This document shows, in pieces, positions 22,594 to 30,935 of a stretch of 64,000 nucleotides of DNA. The notes beneath the pieces are model-generated. The model was not told where the DNA came from, did no database searches, and saw nothing but the letters and a program-made list of their open reading frames with translations. Made by a program: the position numbers and the translations under genes. Numbering within the stretch: position 1 is the stretch's first letter; each line of letters starts with the position of its first letter. This DNA comes from Chryseobacterium sp. CH25 (GTDB lineage: Bacteria; Bacteroidota; Bacteroidia; Flavobacteriales; Weeksellaceae), in NCBI RefSeq assembly GCF_004119455.1, contig NZ_NRQT01000014.1, positions 1-64,000 on the forward strand. The letters are read 5' to 3'.

Positions 22594-22702
22594 AAAAGAG
22601 TGCCGTAGAAAAGGCTTACTTCGGTTTATTTGGTTCAACTCCAGAAAGATCATGAAAGTGGTCTGTAAATAAATGTCTTTTCAAAATTTGCCTCTTTTTT
22701 CT
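22594..22702 (+). ncRNA. Y RNA candidate E
   Basis: Outer stem AAAAGAG/CTCTTTT (22594-22600, 22692-22698), motif TGCC with partner TTGC, inner stem GAAAAG/CTTTTC, TACTTCG, then stem TTTATTT/AAATAAA. The apex has a T-loop-like TGG-TTCAACT-CCA and a hairpin AGATC/GGTCT. The D arm is absent, so the tRNA mimicry is reduced. A T-rich tail follows. Confidence 0.75.
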
Positions 22703-22709
22703 AAAAACA

Positions 22710-22847
22710 AACAAGTGCCGTAAAATAGTGCTACTTCATTCATCACGACGGGGACACGGGTTCGAATCCCGTCTCTTCCACTACAAACACAGGAAGAGTA
22801 GCTCAGCAGGTTAGAGCACGACATCACTATTTGCCTGTTGCCTTGTT
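22710..22847 (+). ncRNA. Y RNA candidate F with permuted tRNA-like module
   Basis: Outer stem AACAAG/CTTGTT (22710-22715, 22842-22847), motif TGCC with partner TTGC, inner stem AAATAGTG/CACTATTT (22723-22730, 22825-22832), TACTTC. The module has T arm ACGGG-TTCGAAT-CCCGT (22756-22772), a perfect 7-bp acceptor stem CTCTTCC/GGAAGAG joined by a 12-nt loop, and D arm GCTC-AGCAGGTTA-GAGC (22801-22817). It is the clearest tRNA mimic of the set. Confidence 0.88.
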
Positions 22848-22859
22848 ATTATAAAAGAT

Positions 22860-22936
22860 AAGCTGAAAGTGAGAAGTAGGAAATAATCTTTGTATCGTAA
22901 TTTTCTAATTTTTCCTTTCTTCTCACCTTCAGCTTC
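22860..22936. repeat. Palindromic repeat between Y RNA candidates F and G
   Basis: AGCTGAAAGTGAGAAG at the left is complementary, with a mismatch, to CTTCTCACCTTCAGCT at the right, extended by GGAAA/TTTCC. It looks like an inserted small dispersed palindrome that separates candidate G from the rest. Confidence 0.75.
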
Positions 22937-22948
22937 ATTTCTATGAAA

Positions 22949-23080
22949 TTGTAAGTGTCGTTAGAAAAAACTTCATCGTACCTAATGGGGAGGAATAGCG
23001 AAGTCGATCACTTCTGCAAGGCTATCCGGTTCAACTCCGGCATACGAATGCCCCGGTTTTTTCTTATCATTACCTTACAA
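22949..23080 (+). ncRNA. Y RNA candidate G with T-arm-like module
   Basis: Outer stem TTGTAAG/CTTACAA (22949-22955, 23074-23080), motif TGTC with partner TTAC, inner stem AGAAAAAAC/GTTTTTTCT (22963-22971, 23056-23064), TTCATCG. Inside are CGTA/TACG, GGGG/CCCC, hairpin GAAGT/ACTTC, stem ATAGC/GCTAT and a T arm CCGG-TTCAACT-CCGG (23026-23040). A strong terminator starts at the next base. Confidence 0.82.
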
Positions 23081-23110
23081 AAAGCCGATATACTATTTAT
23101 CGGCTTTTTT
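23081..23110. terminator. Bidirectional terminator closing the Y RNA array
   Basis: Stem AAAGCCGATA/TATCGGCTTT with a 7-nt loop, followed by TTTTTT on plus and A/T-rich sequence on minus. It directly follows Y RNA candidate G, and the stop codon of the convergent HTH gene (23093) lies within it. Confidence 0.9.
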
Positions 23111-23443
23111 CATAGTCTGATTCAGCTCTTCTTCAAACATCAGTTTCCATTTGGAAAGAGTAGTTCTGCTGATCTTATATTTTTTAGACATATAGCTGGT
23201 AGAATGCCCATGTTTCTTTTGGTATTCAAGAAGTTTGAGCATCGTTTTTTTATCATAAGTCTTCAGCTTCTGATTATTTCTTTGCCCTTCTCTTGAAGGT
23301 TTGAAAAGCCTGTCATTAAATTTCAGTACATCTTCACTGGTATCCAGTTTTCCGAGAAGTTCCTTTATTTTGGGATCATTTAACTTTTCCGGATACTCCA
23401 TCTTAAGCATGTCCTGATATATTTTTTTATAGTTGGGACGCAT
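23093..23443 (-). CDS. HTH protein, transposase-orfA-like
   Basis: A 116-residue basic protein with a C-terminal helix-turn-helix (SYMSKKYKISRTTLSKWKLMFEEEL) like that of IS3-type OrfA or transposon regulators. No catalytic transposase partner or terminal repeats are seen. It follows another HTH gene by 11 bases. Such pairs recur in Chryseobacterium genomes (recalled), so it may be a domesticated regulator. Confidence 0.65.
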   Translation of the reverse strand: MRPNYKKIYQDMLKMEYPEKLNDPKIKELLGKLDTSEDVLKFNDRLFKPSREGQRNNQKLKTYDKKTMLKLLEYQKKHGHSTSYMSKKYKISRTTLSKWKLMFEEELNQTMKKADK

Positions 23444-23454
23444 TTTCTATCAGT

Positions 23455-23880
23455 TTATCCATTAATATCACTTTTCTGAAGCCATCTGTGAAGTGTACTT
23501 TTAGGAATAGAGTATTCCTTAATCACTTCACTTTGAGTCATATCTCCTGAAAGAATTCTTTTCATAATAAATTCTTTAATTTCCTGAGTATAAATGTTTT
23601 TTCTGAAGTAAGGGATCTTATCAGATTTCTGCTGACTTTTATTGGCAGCTGCAGGAGGAGCATATAAAATCAGGTGAGAACTGTAAAGCCTGAAAAAATC
23701 ATACTCCAGTAATTTGCTCCATCTCAGGAGAAGATCCGCATCTATTGATCTGCTGTTGTACATTCCTTCTATGGCATCTTCATCTCGGTCCAGGAATTTA
23801 CATATCCTCTCCACTGTTATTTCATTTTCATCAACCCTCTCCTTAATAAACTTTCCAATATGGATCTCTTTGTATAACAT
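23455..23880 (-). CDS. HTH protein with N-terminal Xre-like and C-terminal transposase-like helices
   Basis: A 141-residue protein. Residues 1-70 (IGKFIKERVDENEITVERICKFLDRDEDAI) look like a short Xre-type region and residues 105-137 (GDMTQSEVIKEYSIPKSTLHRWLQ) like a transposase HTH. The first gene of a two-gene minus-strand unit with the following HTH protein. Probably a regulator; no known target. Confidence 0.65.
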   Translation of the reverse strand: MLYKEIHIGKFIKERVDENEITVERICKFLDRDEDAIEGMYNSRSIDADLLLRWSKLLEYDFFRLYSSHLILYAPPAAANKSQQKSDKIPYFRKNIYTQEIKEFIMKRILSGDMTQSEVIKEYSIPKSTLHRWLQKSDING

Positions 23881-24467
23881 TTTTCTTTAATATTATCTAT
23901 TTATTAAAACTTATGCATTAGAAAACGTAAAATAAGCGATATATATTATTATGTATTACGGAACGTAATTTACAGAATTTTGAGATTGAAGAATCAGGAT
24001 ACTATTTAAAATATCAATTACCTGAAGTGAGACTGTAAAAGTCTTAGGAAATGGTTTAGGACAGCTTAATCTTAAAAGGGTATATTTAATGTACCTTTAG
24101 GTATATGCATTATTTCCAATGGGTTTATTGCTCATCTTCTCTTTCAAACTTCTTTTTTCTTCCATTTGTGTAAATAATATATAGCCTATTAAAGTCTTTT
24201 CATGCCATTCTATTTACGTTAAGCTTGTGTGTTGAAAGGTTGTAAGTATTTTGACAACCAGTTTTTTATGTTTAGAATATCTTGTTTAGTACCAAATAAT
24301 CTGCTTAATTGTTTTCAAATTTAAACAAAAATTAAAAGCAAAGACAGAAGGAAATCTAAAAAAGTTTCTTTATGTGCAAATTTTAATTAAAATTAACATA
24401 TTATATAATCAGATGTGTGAAATAAATTAAAAACATAATATCTGATAAAAGTTGAAAAAGAAAAAAT
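23881..24467. other. Intergenic region, no gene seen
   Basis: Nearly 590 AT-rich bases between divergent genes. I see no open frame, tRNA-like fold or repeat. The sulP promoter begins at its right edge. Confidence 0.5.
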
Positions 24468-24497
24468 TGTATACCACTCTGCAAGTATTTACCTTTG
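24468..24497 (+). promoter_or_regulatory. Promoter of the SulP transporter gene
   Basis: TTG (24468-24470), 19-nt spacer, TACCTTTG (24490-24497) matches the flavobacterial TTG-N17..23-TAnnTTTG pattern. The expected start is within a few bases of ATG 24505, implying a nearly leaderless mRNA. Confidence 0.75.
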
Positions 24498-24504
24498 CTG
24501 TTCA

Positions 24505-26043
24505 ATGAAAAATACGATCAGCTTATTCGATTTCTCGAAGAAAATAAATTATAAAAATGAGTTACTGGCAGGCTTTACAGTAGCCATGACTATGATTCCC
24601 GAATCTCTCTCATTTGCTATTCTTGCAGGGCTTTCTCCACTTACAGGGCTGTATGCAGCATGTCTCATGGGAATGGTTACAGCTGTTTTAGGCGGCCGTC
24701 CGGGAATGGTTTCAGGAGGAGCAGGGGCAACAATTGTTGTTCTTATCGCTCTTATAAAATCTCATGGAATAGAATATCTTTTTGCTACAATAGCTCTTGC
24801 GGGAATTCTTCAGATGCTTGTCGGGATCTTTAAACTGGGGAAATTTGTAAGATTGATTCCGCAACCGGTTATGTATGGGTTTCTGAACGGGTTAGCCATC
24901 ATTATTTTTATGGCCCAGATTGAACAGTTTAAAATTACTGATACCAATGGAGCTGTAAGTTGGCTTCAGGGAATGCCATTATATATTATGGGTGGTTTAA
25001 CGGCGCTTACTATTGCTGTAGTCTATTTTTTTCCAAAGCTTACAAAGGCAGTTCCTGCATCGCTTGTTGCCATTATTGTTGTGTTTGCTGTAGTTCTTGG
25101 TTTCAATATTCAGACTAAAACAGTAGCAGATATTGCACATATCAGTGGAAATCTTCCAAGTTTTCATATTCCGCAGATTCCTTTTTCTCTGGAAACATTA
25201 CAGATTATTTTCCCTTATGCATTAATTATGGCTGGGGTTGGTCTTATTGAATCATTGTTAACCCTGTCTATGGTAGATGAGATTACCAATTCCAAAGGAA
25301 GTGCAAATAAAGAATCTGTAGCTCAGGGATTAGCTAATATTACCAACGGATTTTTTGGGGGAATGGGTGGTTGTGCAATGGTTGCCCAGACCTTGGTAAA
25401 TCTTAATGCAGGATCCAGAGCCCGATTATCAGGAATTATTGCTTCCGTTATGATCTTGTTGATTATCCTGTTTGGGGCACCTGTTATAGAAAAAATTCCA
25501 ATGGCAGCTTTGGTAGGAGTTATGATGATGGTTGCGATCAGTACTTTTCAGTGGGTTTCTATCAGAATTGTGAACAAGATGCCAAAGTCAGATATATTTG
25601 TTGGAATTACAGTGGCCTTAATTACTGTAGTATTGCATAATCTTGCCCTTGCCGTATTGGCTGGAGTGATTATTTCCGCTCTGGTTTTTGCTTGGGACAA
25701 CGCAAAAAGAATCCGTGCTAAAAAATATACAGATGAAAATGGTACCAAGCATTATGAAATATATGGTCCGCTGTTTTTCGGTTCAGCAACAGCTTTTGCA
25801 GATAAATTTGATCCAATGAATGATCCCGATGAAGTAGTTGTAGATTTTAAAGAAAGCCGTATTGTAGATATGAGTGCAATTGATGCCTTAGATAAATTAT
25901 CAAAAAGATATAAACAGCAGGGAAAAACATTGTTTCTTCGCCATCTCAGTGAAGACTGCCGTAAAATGTTGAAAAATGCTGAAGCTGTAGTAGAAGTAAA
26001 TATTCAGGAAGATCCTACATATAAGGTAATGCCGGAAAAATAG
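24505..26043 (+). CDS. SulP-family anion transporter with STAS domain
   Basis: A 512-residue inner-membrane protein with 12-14 hydrophobic segments up to about residue 400, and the SulP landmarks AMTMIPESLSFAILAGLSPLTGLYAA and GGRPGMVSGGAGAT near the N terminus. Residues 420-505 form a STAS domain (VVDFKESRIVDMSAIDALDKLS). SulP proteins carry sulfate, bicarbonate or other anions; the substrate cannot be decided here. Monocistronic, facing a convergent EF-G gene. Confidence 0.92.
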   Translation: MKNTISLFDFSKKINYKNELLAGFTVAMTMIPESLSFAILAGLSPLTGLYAACLMGMVTAVLGGRPGMVSGGAGATIVVLIALIKSHGIEYLFATIALAGILQMLVGIFKLGKFVRLIPQPVMYGFLNGLAIIIFMAQIEQFKITDTNGAVSWLQGMPLYIMGGLTALTIAVVYFFPKLTKAVPASLVAIIVVFAVVLGFNIQTKTVADIAHISGNLPSFHIPQIPFSLETLQIIFPYALIMAGVGLIESLLTLSMVDEITNSKGSANKESVAQGLANITNGFFGGMGGCAMVAQTLVNLNAGSRARLSGIIASVMILLIILFGAPVIEKIPMAALVGVMMMVAISTFQWVSIRIVNKMPKSDIFVGITVALITVVLHNLALAVLAGVIISALVFAWDNAKRIRAKKYTDENGTKHYEIYGPLFFGSATAFADKFDPMNDPDEVVVDFKESRIVDMSAIDALDKLSKRYKQQGKTLFLRHLSEDCRKMLKNAEAVVEVNIQEDPTYKVMPEK

Positions 26044-26141
26044 GGAGAAAATCAATAAGTGATTTTTTTTGACCCGGTCTAAATTGACAAGCGAAGTGAA
26101 TTGACTATTCACAACAATAAGACTCAACTCCCATAACCAGA

Positions 26142-26180
26142 CAAGGACTGTAAGAAAAAATCTACAGTCCTTGCTTGTTT
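26142..26180. terminator. Bidirectional terminator between sulP and EF-G genes
   Basis: Stem CAAGGACTGTA/TACAGTCCTTG with a 10-nt loop, with A- and T-rich flanks. It sits between convergent genes. Confidence 0.75.
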
Positions 26181-28244
26181 AGGTCATTAATGTATTCGCA
26201 ATAAAATCAGGCACTAAAGCATAGTGCGATAATTTCATGCTTATGGAAGCTCTTCCGCTGGCCAATGTTCTAAGGTCAGAAATATATCCAAACGTAGATG
26301 CCAATGGAACTTCCGCTGCAAAAATCTTTCTTCCTGATCTTTCATCAATAGAAGTAATAATTCCTCTTCTTCTGTTAATATCAGCGGTAATTGCACCGGT
26401 GTATTCCTCAATGCTCTGAATTTCAACCTGCATAACCGGTTCCAGAAGCTTAGGACTGCATTTACCAGCAGCAGCTTTGAACCCATCTCTTGCAGCAATT
26501 TCAAAATCCAGTGCTGCAGAATCCTGAGCATGGAATGCGCCATCCAACAGAGTAATTTTCATGCTTTCTAAAGGATATCCTTTTAAAGTGCCTTGACTCA
26601 TTGCTTCTCTAAATCCTTTTTCCACAGACGGAATAAACTCTCCGGGAATAACACCGCCTTTAATCATATTGACAAATTCCAATCCAGGTTCATTATCGCT
26701 TCTTGGTCCGATCTCAAAACTGATATCCGCAAACTGCCCGCTTCCTCCATTTTGTTTGGAAAGTTTCTCTCTATGGTGTTTCGTTTCCGTTAAGATTTCT
26801 CTGTAGGAAACTTTAGGTTTACCTTGGTTAATTTCAATACCATGATTCAGTCTGATCTTTTCCAAAGTAACTTCAAGATGAAGCTCACCTAATCCACTCA
26901 ATAAAGTTTCTCCGGTTTGCGGGTCTCGTTCAATCACCAAAGAAGGATCTTCTTCCTGAATTTTGGATAATACCAGTCCGAAGTTTTTCTCGTCACCATT
27001 AGTTTTTGGTTCAATCGAAACCCTGATAACAGGAGCCGGAATGGTAATGGCTTCCAGTAATATTGGTTTTTCCACAGAAGATAAAGAATCTCCGGTTTTA
27101 GCATCTTTTATTCCTGTTAATGCCACAATATCACCTGCTTTTCCTTCTTCAACGGATAACGTTTTGTCCGACTGCATCTGTAAAATCCTCGAAATTCTAA
27201 AACTTTCACCAGTTCTTACATTCAGTACCATATCTCCGGATTTTATCTTTCCGGAATAGATACGAAGCATGGCAAGTCTTCCGATATGTTTATCAATAAT
27301 GACTTTGAAGACCAGCCCTGAAAAAGTTTCAGTCTCACTTCTTCTCAATTCGATGGTTTCTTCTGTCTGAGGATCTTTCCCTTGTATATTGGTAAGCTGA
27401 TCCGGAGCCGGAAGATAAGTAACCACTGCATCCAAAAGCGGTTGAATACCTTTATTCTTAAATGCAGAACCACAGAGAACAGGAACCGCAGCACCTGATC
27501 TACAGACTTCCTGTATTGCTTTTACCATCATTTCATTACTAATCTCACTTTCGATATCCATAAAAGCTTCAAAGAAATCTTCATGATATTCAGCAAGTGT
27601 TTCCTGTAACTTTATTCTGTATTCATTAGCTTCAATCTGATAATTCAGAGGAATTTCCTTTTCAATAATAGCTTCTCCATTCTCATCTATCCAGTATAAA
27701 GCTTTTTGTTGGATCAGATCAATCACTCCTTCAAAATTGTCCTCAGCACCAATAGGAATCTGAAGAGCAAGGGGAACACCATTCAGCTTGGTTCTGATTT
27801 CTTCAAGAACGGCAAAGAAATCTGCCCCGATTCTATCCATTTTATTGATGAAACAAATCTTTGAAGCCCCGTGTTTTTCAGCCTGGAACCATACATTTTC
27901 AGTCTGCGGCTGTACTCCGGATGAAGCACAGAAAACTGCAACTACACTGTCCAGAACTCTTAATGAACGTTCTACTTCCACAGCAAAATCAATATGTCCC
28001 GGAGTATCAATAATGTTGATATGATACACATTATTATCCTTTTCCACTGTGTTGAAACTGCAGCAGATGAAATGGTAATCCCTCTGTTTTTTTCCTGAAT
28101 ATCTTTATCCATGGTGGTGTTTCCGTCATCTACATTTCCAATTTTATGAATAAGCCCGGTATAATAAAGAAGCCTTTCTGATAAAGTTGTTTTTCCTGCA
28201 TCTACGTGTGCTATAATCCCTATATTTCTTGTGTTGTTTTTCAT
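26179..28244 (-). CDS. Elongation factor G paralogue, one-base frameshift in the G domain
   Basis: About 688 residues once repaired. GIIAHVDAGKTTLSERLLYYTG (G1) and RGITISSAAVSTQW (G2) lie in one frame, and INIIDTPGHIDF (G3), FINKMDRIGADF (G4) and domains II-V in another. The frames meet at an A4 run (28040-28043); one extra A restores QWKKDNNVYHINIIDTPG. EF-G catalyses ribosomal translocation or recycling. The start MKNNTRN at 28244 is used. Sequence differences from housekeeping EF-G (GNTTMDKDIQEKNRG) suggest a second EF-G. Its leader carries a peptide ORF and a terminator, suggesting attenuation. Confidence 0.8.
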
Positions 28245-28446
28245 TTTGTTTGATTTAAATTGTTGATTTTTAAACTTCTGTATAGAAAGTTGACTGAAAA
28301 AAAAGACCACAAAGAATACTCCGGATTGATGAAGGCATCAAGCCAGTAATTGAAAAGAATAATCTTAGGTGTGAGAATATTTTTTAAGCCCGCTTTAACA
28401 GACAACAGAAGTTTTCTGAATTGTTAAAGGCTGAAAATAGGGCAGC

Positions 28447-28478
28447 AAAAAAGACCTATCCGAATAGACAGGTCTTTT
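28447..28478 (-). terminator. Leader terminator upstream of the EF-G paralogue
   Basis: On the minus strand, AAAGACCTGTC pairs with GATAGGTCTTT (11 bp with one wobble, 6-nt loop) and is followed by six U. It lies about 200 nt upstream of the EF-G start and 31 nt after the stop of the leader ORF, a classic attenuator position. The plus strand also has a T-rich tail. Confidence 0.75.
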
Positions 28479-28508
28479 ATATATTTTTAGTAATAAAGAT
28501 CTATAGAA

Positions 28509-28595
28509 CTATTCAGATAAATATTGAGTGCTGCCAAAGAACACAGCTCTGACAGGGTTACTTAATGTTATAATATTTATCATTTTTGTTGACAT
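28509..28595 (-). CDS. Leader peptide ORF upstream of the EF-G paralogue
   Basis: An ORF of 28 codons from ATG 28595 (or 24 from ATG 28583) ending with RAVFFGSTQYLSE and TAG at 28509. It lies directly upstream of an intrinsic terminator, followed by the EF-G gene. This arrangement is typical of ribosome-dependent attenuation in front of ribosome-protection or translation-factor genes. Peptide expression is unproven. Confidence 0.55.
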   Translation of the reverse strand: MSTKMINIITLSNPVRAVFFGSTQYLSE

Positions 28596-28881
28596 TGTTG
28601 ATTGTTAATCGGTTGCGAAATTATAATTTTTTTTTCATTTCCGAAGAATTTTTTCAAATATTTTTTTCAAAACAGAATTTAAACACTTTTTGATAAGTTG
28701 CAACCGAAGAAAATAAATTCACCTCTCAAATCATAAAATATCTTAAAACAGAAACGTAAAGTCATGCAGTAATGATAAAAATTTTATCTTTGGGAAGAAT
28801 AGAGAATTAAACACTTTTTGATGATTAATAAATTTTAAATCTTTTTCAAGAAGCTAAATAAAACTTTTAACTTAAAACATT

Positions 28882-29553
28882 TTGAAAACAGATATCGACA
28901 TTCATAACCACTGTCATTTTTCTTTTGACTTGTGGCTCACCTTAATCAAATCTCATCCAGAATTTAAAGCAAAAAGAGTTGAGCTGTTCTCCTCATTTTT
29001 TAATCTGGATGCACCAATTGAAGTGGTTGCAAGAACCGTAAAATATTACGATGATCTTTGTAATAATATTAATGAGATTACGGGGGGAAATATAGATACT
29101 TTGGAAATCTATCTGATGATTCTGGGAGCATTGACTGATGTAGATGCAAAGCTTTTTAATAAAGAAAAGCTTAATGAGTTTTATGAAAAAAGTGAAGCGT
29201 TGTTTCTGGAATATAAACCTGTTATCATTTTTGAAAATATTCATGCTTTTTTTGATGAAATTAAAAACCAGGGAAAAACCATCAATATTCTGAGCAATAC
29301 AGGATTTATCAAAGGAAAAACAATGAGAAAATTTCTGATTCATGAAAATCTGGATCAGTATATTGATTTCCATATTTATTCAGACGAAATCAACTGTTCA
29401 AAACCGAACCCGCTTATTTTTCAGGAAGTGAAGAATAAGATTAAAGATCAGGATCTTCCGCTAAACAAAATTCTGCACATTGGTGACAATCCGGTTGCCG
29501 ATTATAAAGGAGCAAAAGACTTCGGGTTCAGCGCACATTTACTTAAACACTAA
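28882..29553 (+). CDS. HAD-family hydrolase of the ter locus
   Basis: A 223-residue haloacid-dehalogenase-like protein. NHCHFSFDLWLTL at the N terminus is the nucleophile region (DLWLT; F-D as nucleophile), NILSNTGF (about 135) is motif II, and KPNPLIFQEV..HIGDNPVADYKGAKDFGF holds motifs III/IV. The start is TTG 28882. HAD and phosphoribosyltransferase genes commonly precede terD in stress-type ter operons. Spacing of 8 bases to the next gene supports cotranscription. Confidence 0.8.
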   Translation: MKTDIDIHNHCHFSFDLWLTLIKSHPEFKAKRVELFSSFFNLDAPIEVVARTVKYYDDLCNNINEITGGNIDTLEIYLMILGALTDVDAKLFNKEKLNEFYEKSEALFLEYKPVIIFENIHAFFDEIKNQGKTINILSNTGFIKGKTMRKFLIHENLDQYIDFHIYSDEINCSKPNPLIFQEVKNKIKDQDLPLNKILHIGDNPVADYKGAKDFGFSAHLLKH

Positions 29554-29561
29554 CCATAAAC

Positions 29562-30386
29562 ATGAACAAACGATACAGCTTACACCACATTCATTCAGCG
29601 GATGAGTTCACTTTCTCACCTGCAGAATACAGCTATTTCAAGTATGGCGATAAGTCGTATGCTGAAAAATTTGCAAAAGAATTATTCGACGGATTTATTT
29701 CCGAACATGAAGAACTTTTAAATACAGATAAAGAGATTGTAGTGCTTCCAAGTCCTTATATGGCTATCCCTACGGCTTCCAATTTCTTGTGTTTTTACTT
29801 TAAAAAATATCTTGACTTTTATTTGTTTCAACAAGAGAAAAAGTCAAGTGTTTTATCAAAGATCAACAGAAATCACACGTATATTACAGATTATGGGAAT
29901 CTTAATTTCGAGGATCGTAAAAACTTGATTGCCAATGATACTTATTATATCGATAAAGACTTTTTAAGAGGAAAACTTTGTATTTTTATAGACGATATAA
30001 AAATCACAGGAAGTCATGAATATACAGTGAACAGAATCCTGGATGAATATGATGTGGAAGCAGACTTTATGTTCCTGTATTACGCTGAACTGATGAACTT
30101 TGATCTCGATCCTAAAATTGAAAATTATTTCAATTATTATGCAGTGAAAAATGTAAAACACATTGCAGAAGTAATGAATAAGCACAGTTTTCAGTTCAAT
30201 ACGAGGATTGTAAAATATATTTTAGGCTTAGATTCAAGTAATTTTGATTATCTTACGTCTAATGTAAAAAAGGAACAGATGGATCTCCTGCTGGAGCTGG
30301 CCATCAGTAACAATTATCATTTAATAAAAGAATATAAAAATAACATCAATACTTTAACACAAACGGAATTATATTATGGCTATTAA
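29562..30386 (+). CDS. Phosphoribosyltransferase-like protein of the ter locus
   Basis: A 274-residue protein with the PRPP-binding signature CIFIDDIKITGSHE (about 140-153) and a preceding VVLPSPYMAIPTAS loop. It matches the PRTase-like proteins linked to tellurite-resistance TerD loci. Its stop overlaps the terD start by 11 bases (30376-30386), indicating coupled translation. Confidence 0.8.
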   Translation: MNKRYSLHHIHSADEFTFSPAEYSYFKYGDKSYAEKFAKELFDGFISEHEELLNTDKEIVVLPSPYMAIPTASNFLCFYFKKYLDFYLFQQEKKSSVLSKINRNHTYITDYGNLNFEDRKNLIANDTYYIDKDFLRGKLCIFIDDIKITGSHEYTVNRILDEYDVEADFMFLYYAELMNFDLDPKIENYFNYYAVKNVKHIAEVMNKHSFQFNTRIVKYILGLDSSNFDYLTSNVKKEQMDLLLELAISNNYHLIKEYKNNINTLTQTELYYGY

Positions 30387-30933
30387 CTTACAAAAAGGAC
30401 AGAGAGAAAACATTAATGCACCTAAATTCACTGTAGGTTTAGGATGGGATATCAATAATACTTCTACAGGAACAGGATTTGACCTTGATGCTTCTTTATT
30501 TCTGTTGGGTGACGACAAGAAGTTAGTTTCAGATAATCACTTTATTTTTTACAATAATACTGAATCTCCGGACAAAGCAGTAATCCACACAGGTGATAAC
30601 CTTACAGGAGAAGGAGCAGGTGATGATGAGCAGATCAAAATTGATCTTACAAAAATTGATAACGCAGTAAAAGAAATTACAGTTGTTGTAACCATTCACG
30701 ATGCAGATTCAAGAAGACAGAACTTTGGACAGGTAAGAAATTCTTTCATCAGAATTTTCAATACAGATACGAATGAAGAAATCTTAAAATACGAATTGGA
30801 TGAAGATTTCTCAATCGAAACAGCAGTAGAGTTCGGAAGAATCTACAACAGAAACGGAGAATGGAAGTTTGAGGCAGTAGGAGCAGGACAGAGAGAAGGC
30901 CTTGAGAAATTTGTATCAATTTATCAGAAGTAA
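30376..30933 (+). CDS. terD: TerD-family calcium-binding stress protein
   Basis: A 185-residue TerD-domain protein: INLQKGQRENI at the N terminus, GLGWDINN..TGFDLDASLFLLG in the centre, TGDNLTGEGAGDDEQIKIDL as the calcium site, and YNRNGEWKFEAVGAGQ at the C terminus. TerD proteins bind calcium and act in tellurite, phage and stress resistance. A paralogue lies at 33146. Confidence 0.92.
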   Translation: MAINLQKGQRENINAPKFTVGLGWDINNTSTGTGFDLDASLFLLGDDKKLVSDNHFIFYNNTESPDKAVIHTGDNLTGEGAGDDEQIKIDLTKIDNAVKEITVVVTIHDADSRRQNFGQVRNSFIRIFNTDTNEEILKYELDEDFSIETAVEFGRIYNRNGEWKFEAVGAGQREGLEKFVSIYQK

Positions 30934-30935
30934 TT

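Noticed and set aside
23093..23880. The HTH pair as a complete insertion sequence
   Set aside because: There is no DDE catalytic ORF and no terminal inverted repeats or target duplication at the edges.
26179..28310. Programmed ribosomal frameshift in the EF-G paralogue
   Set aside because: No slippery heptamer or downstream structure, and the same one-base contraction occurs in five other genes.
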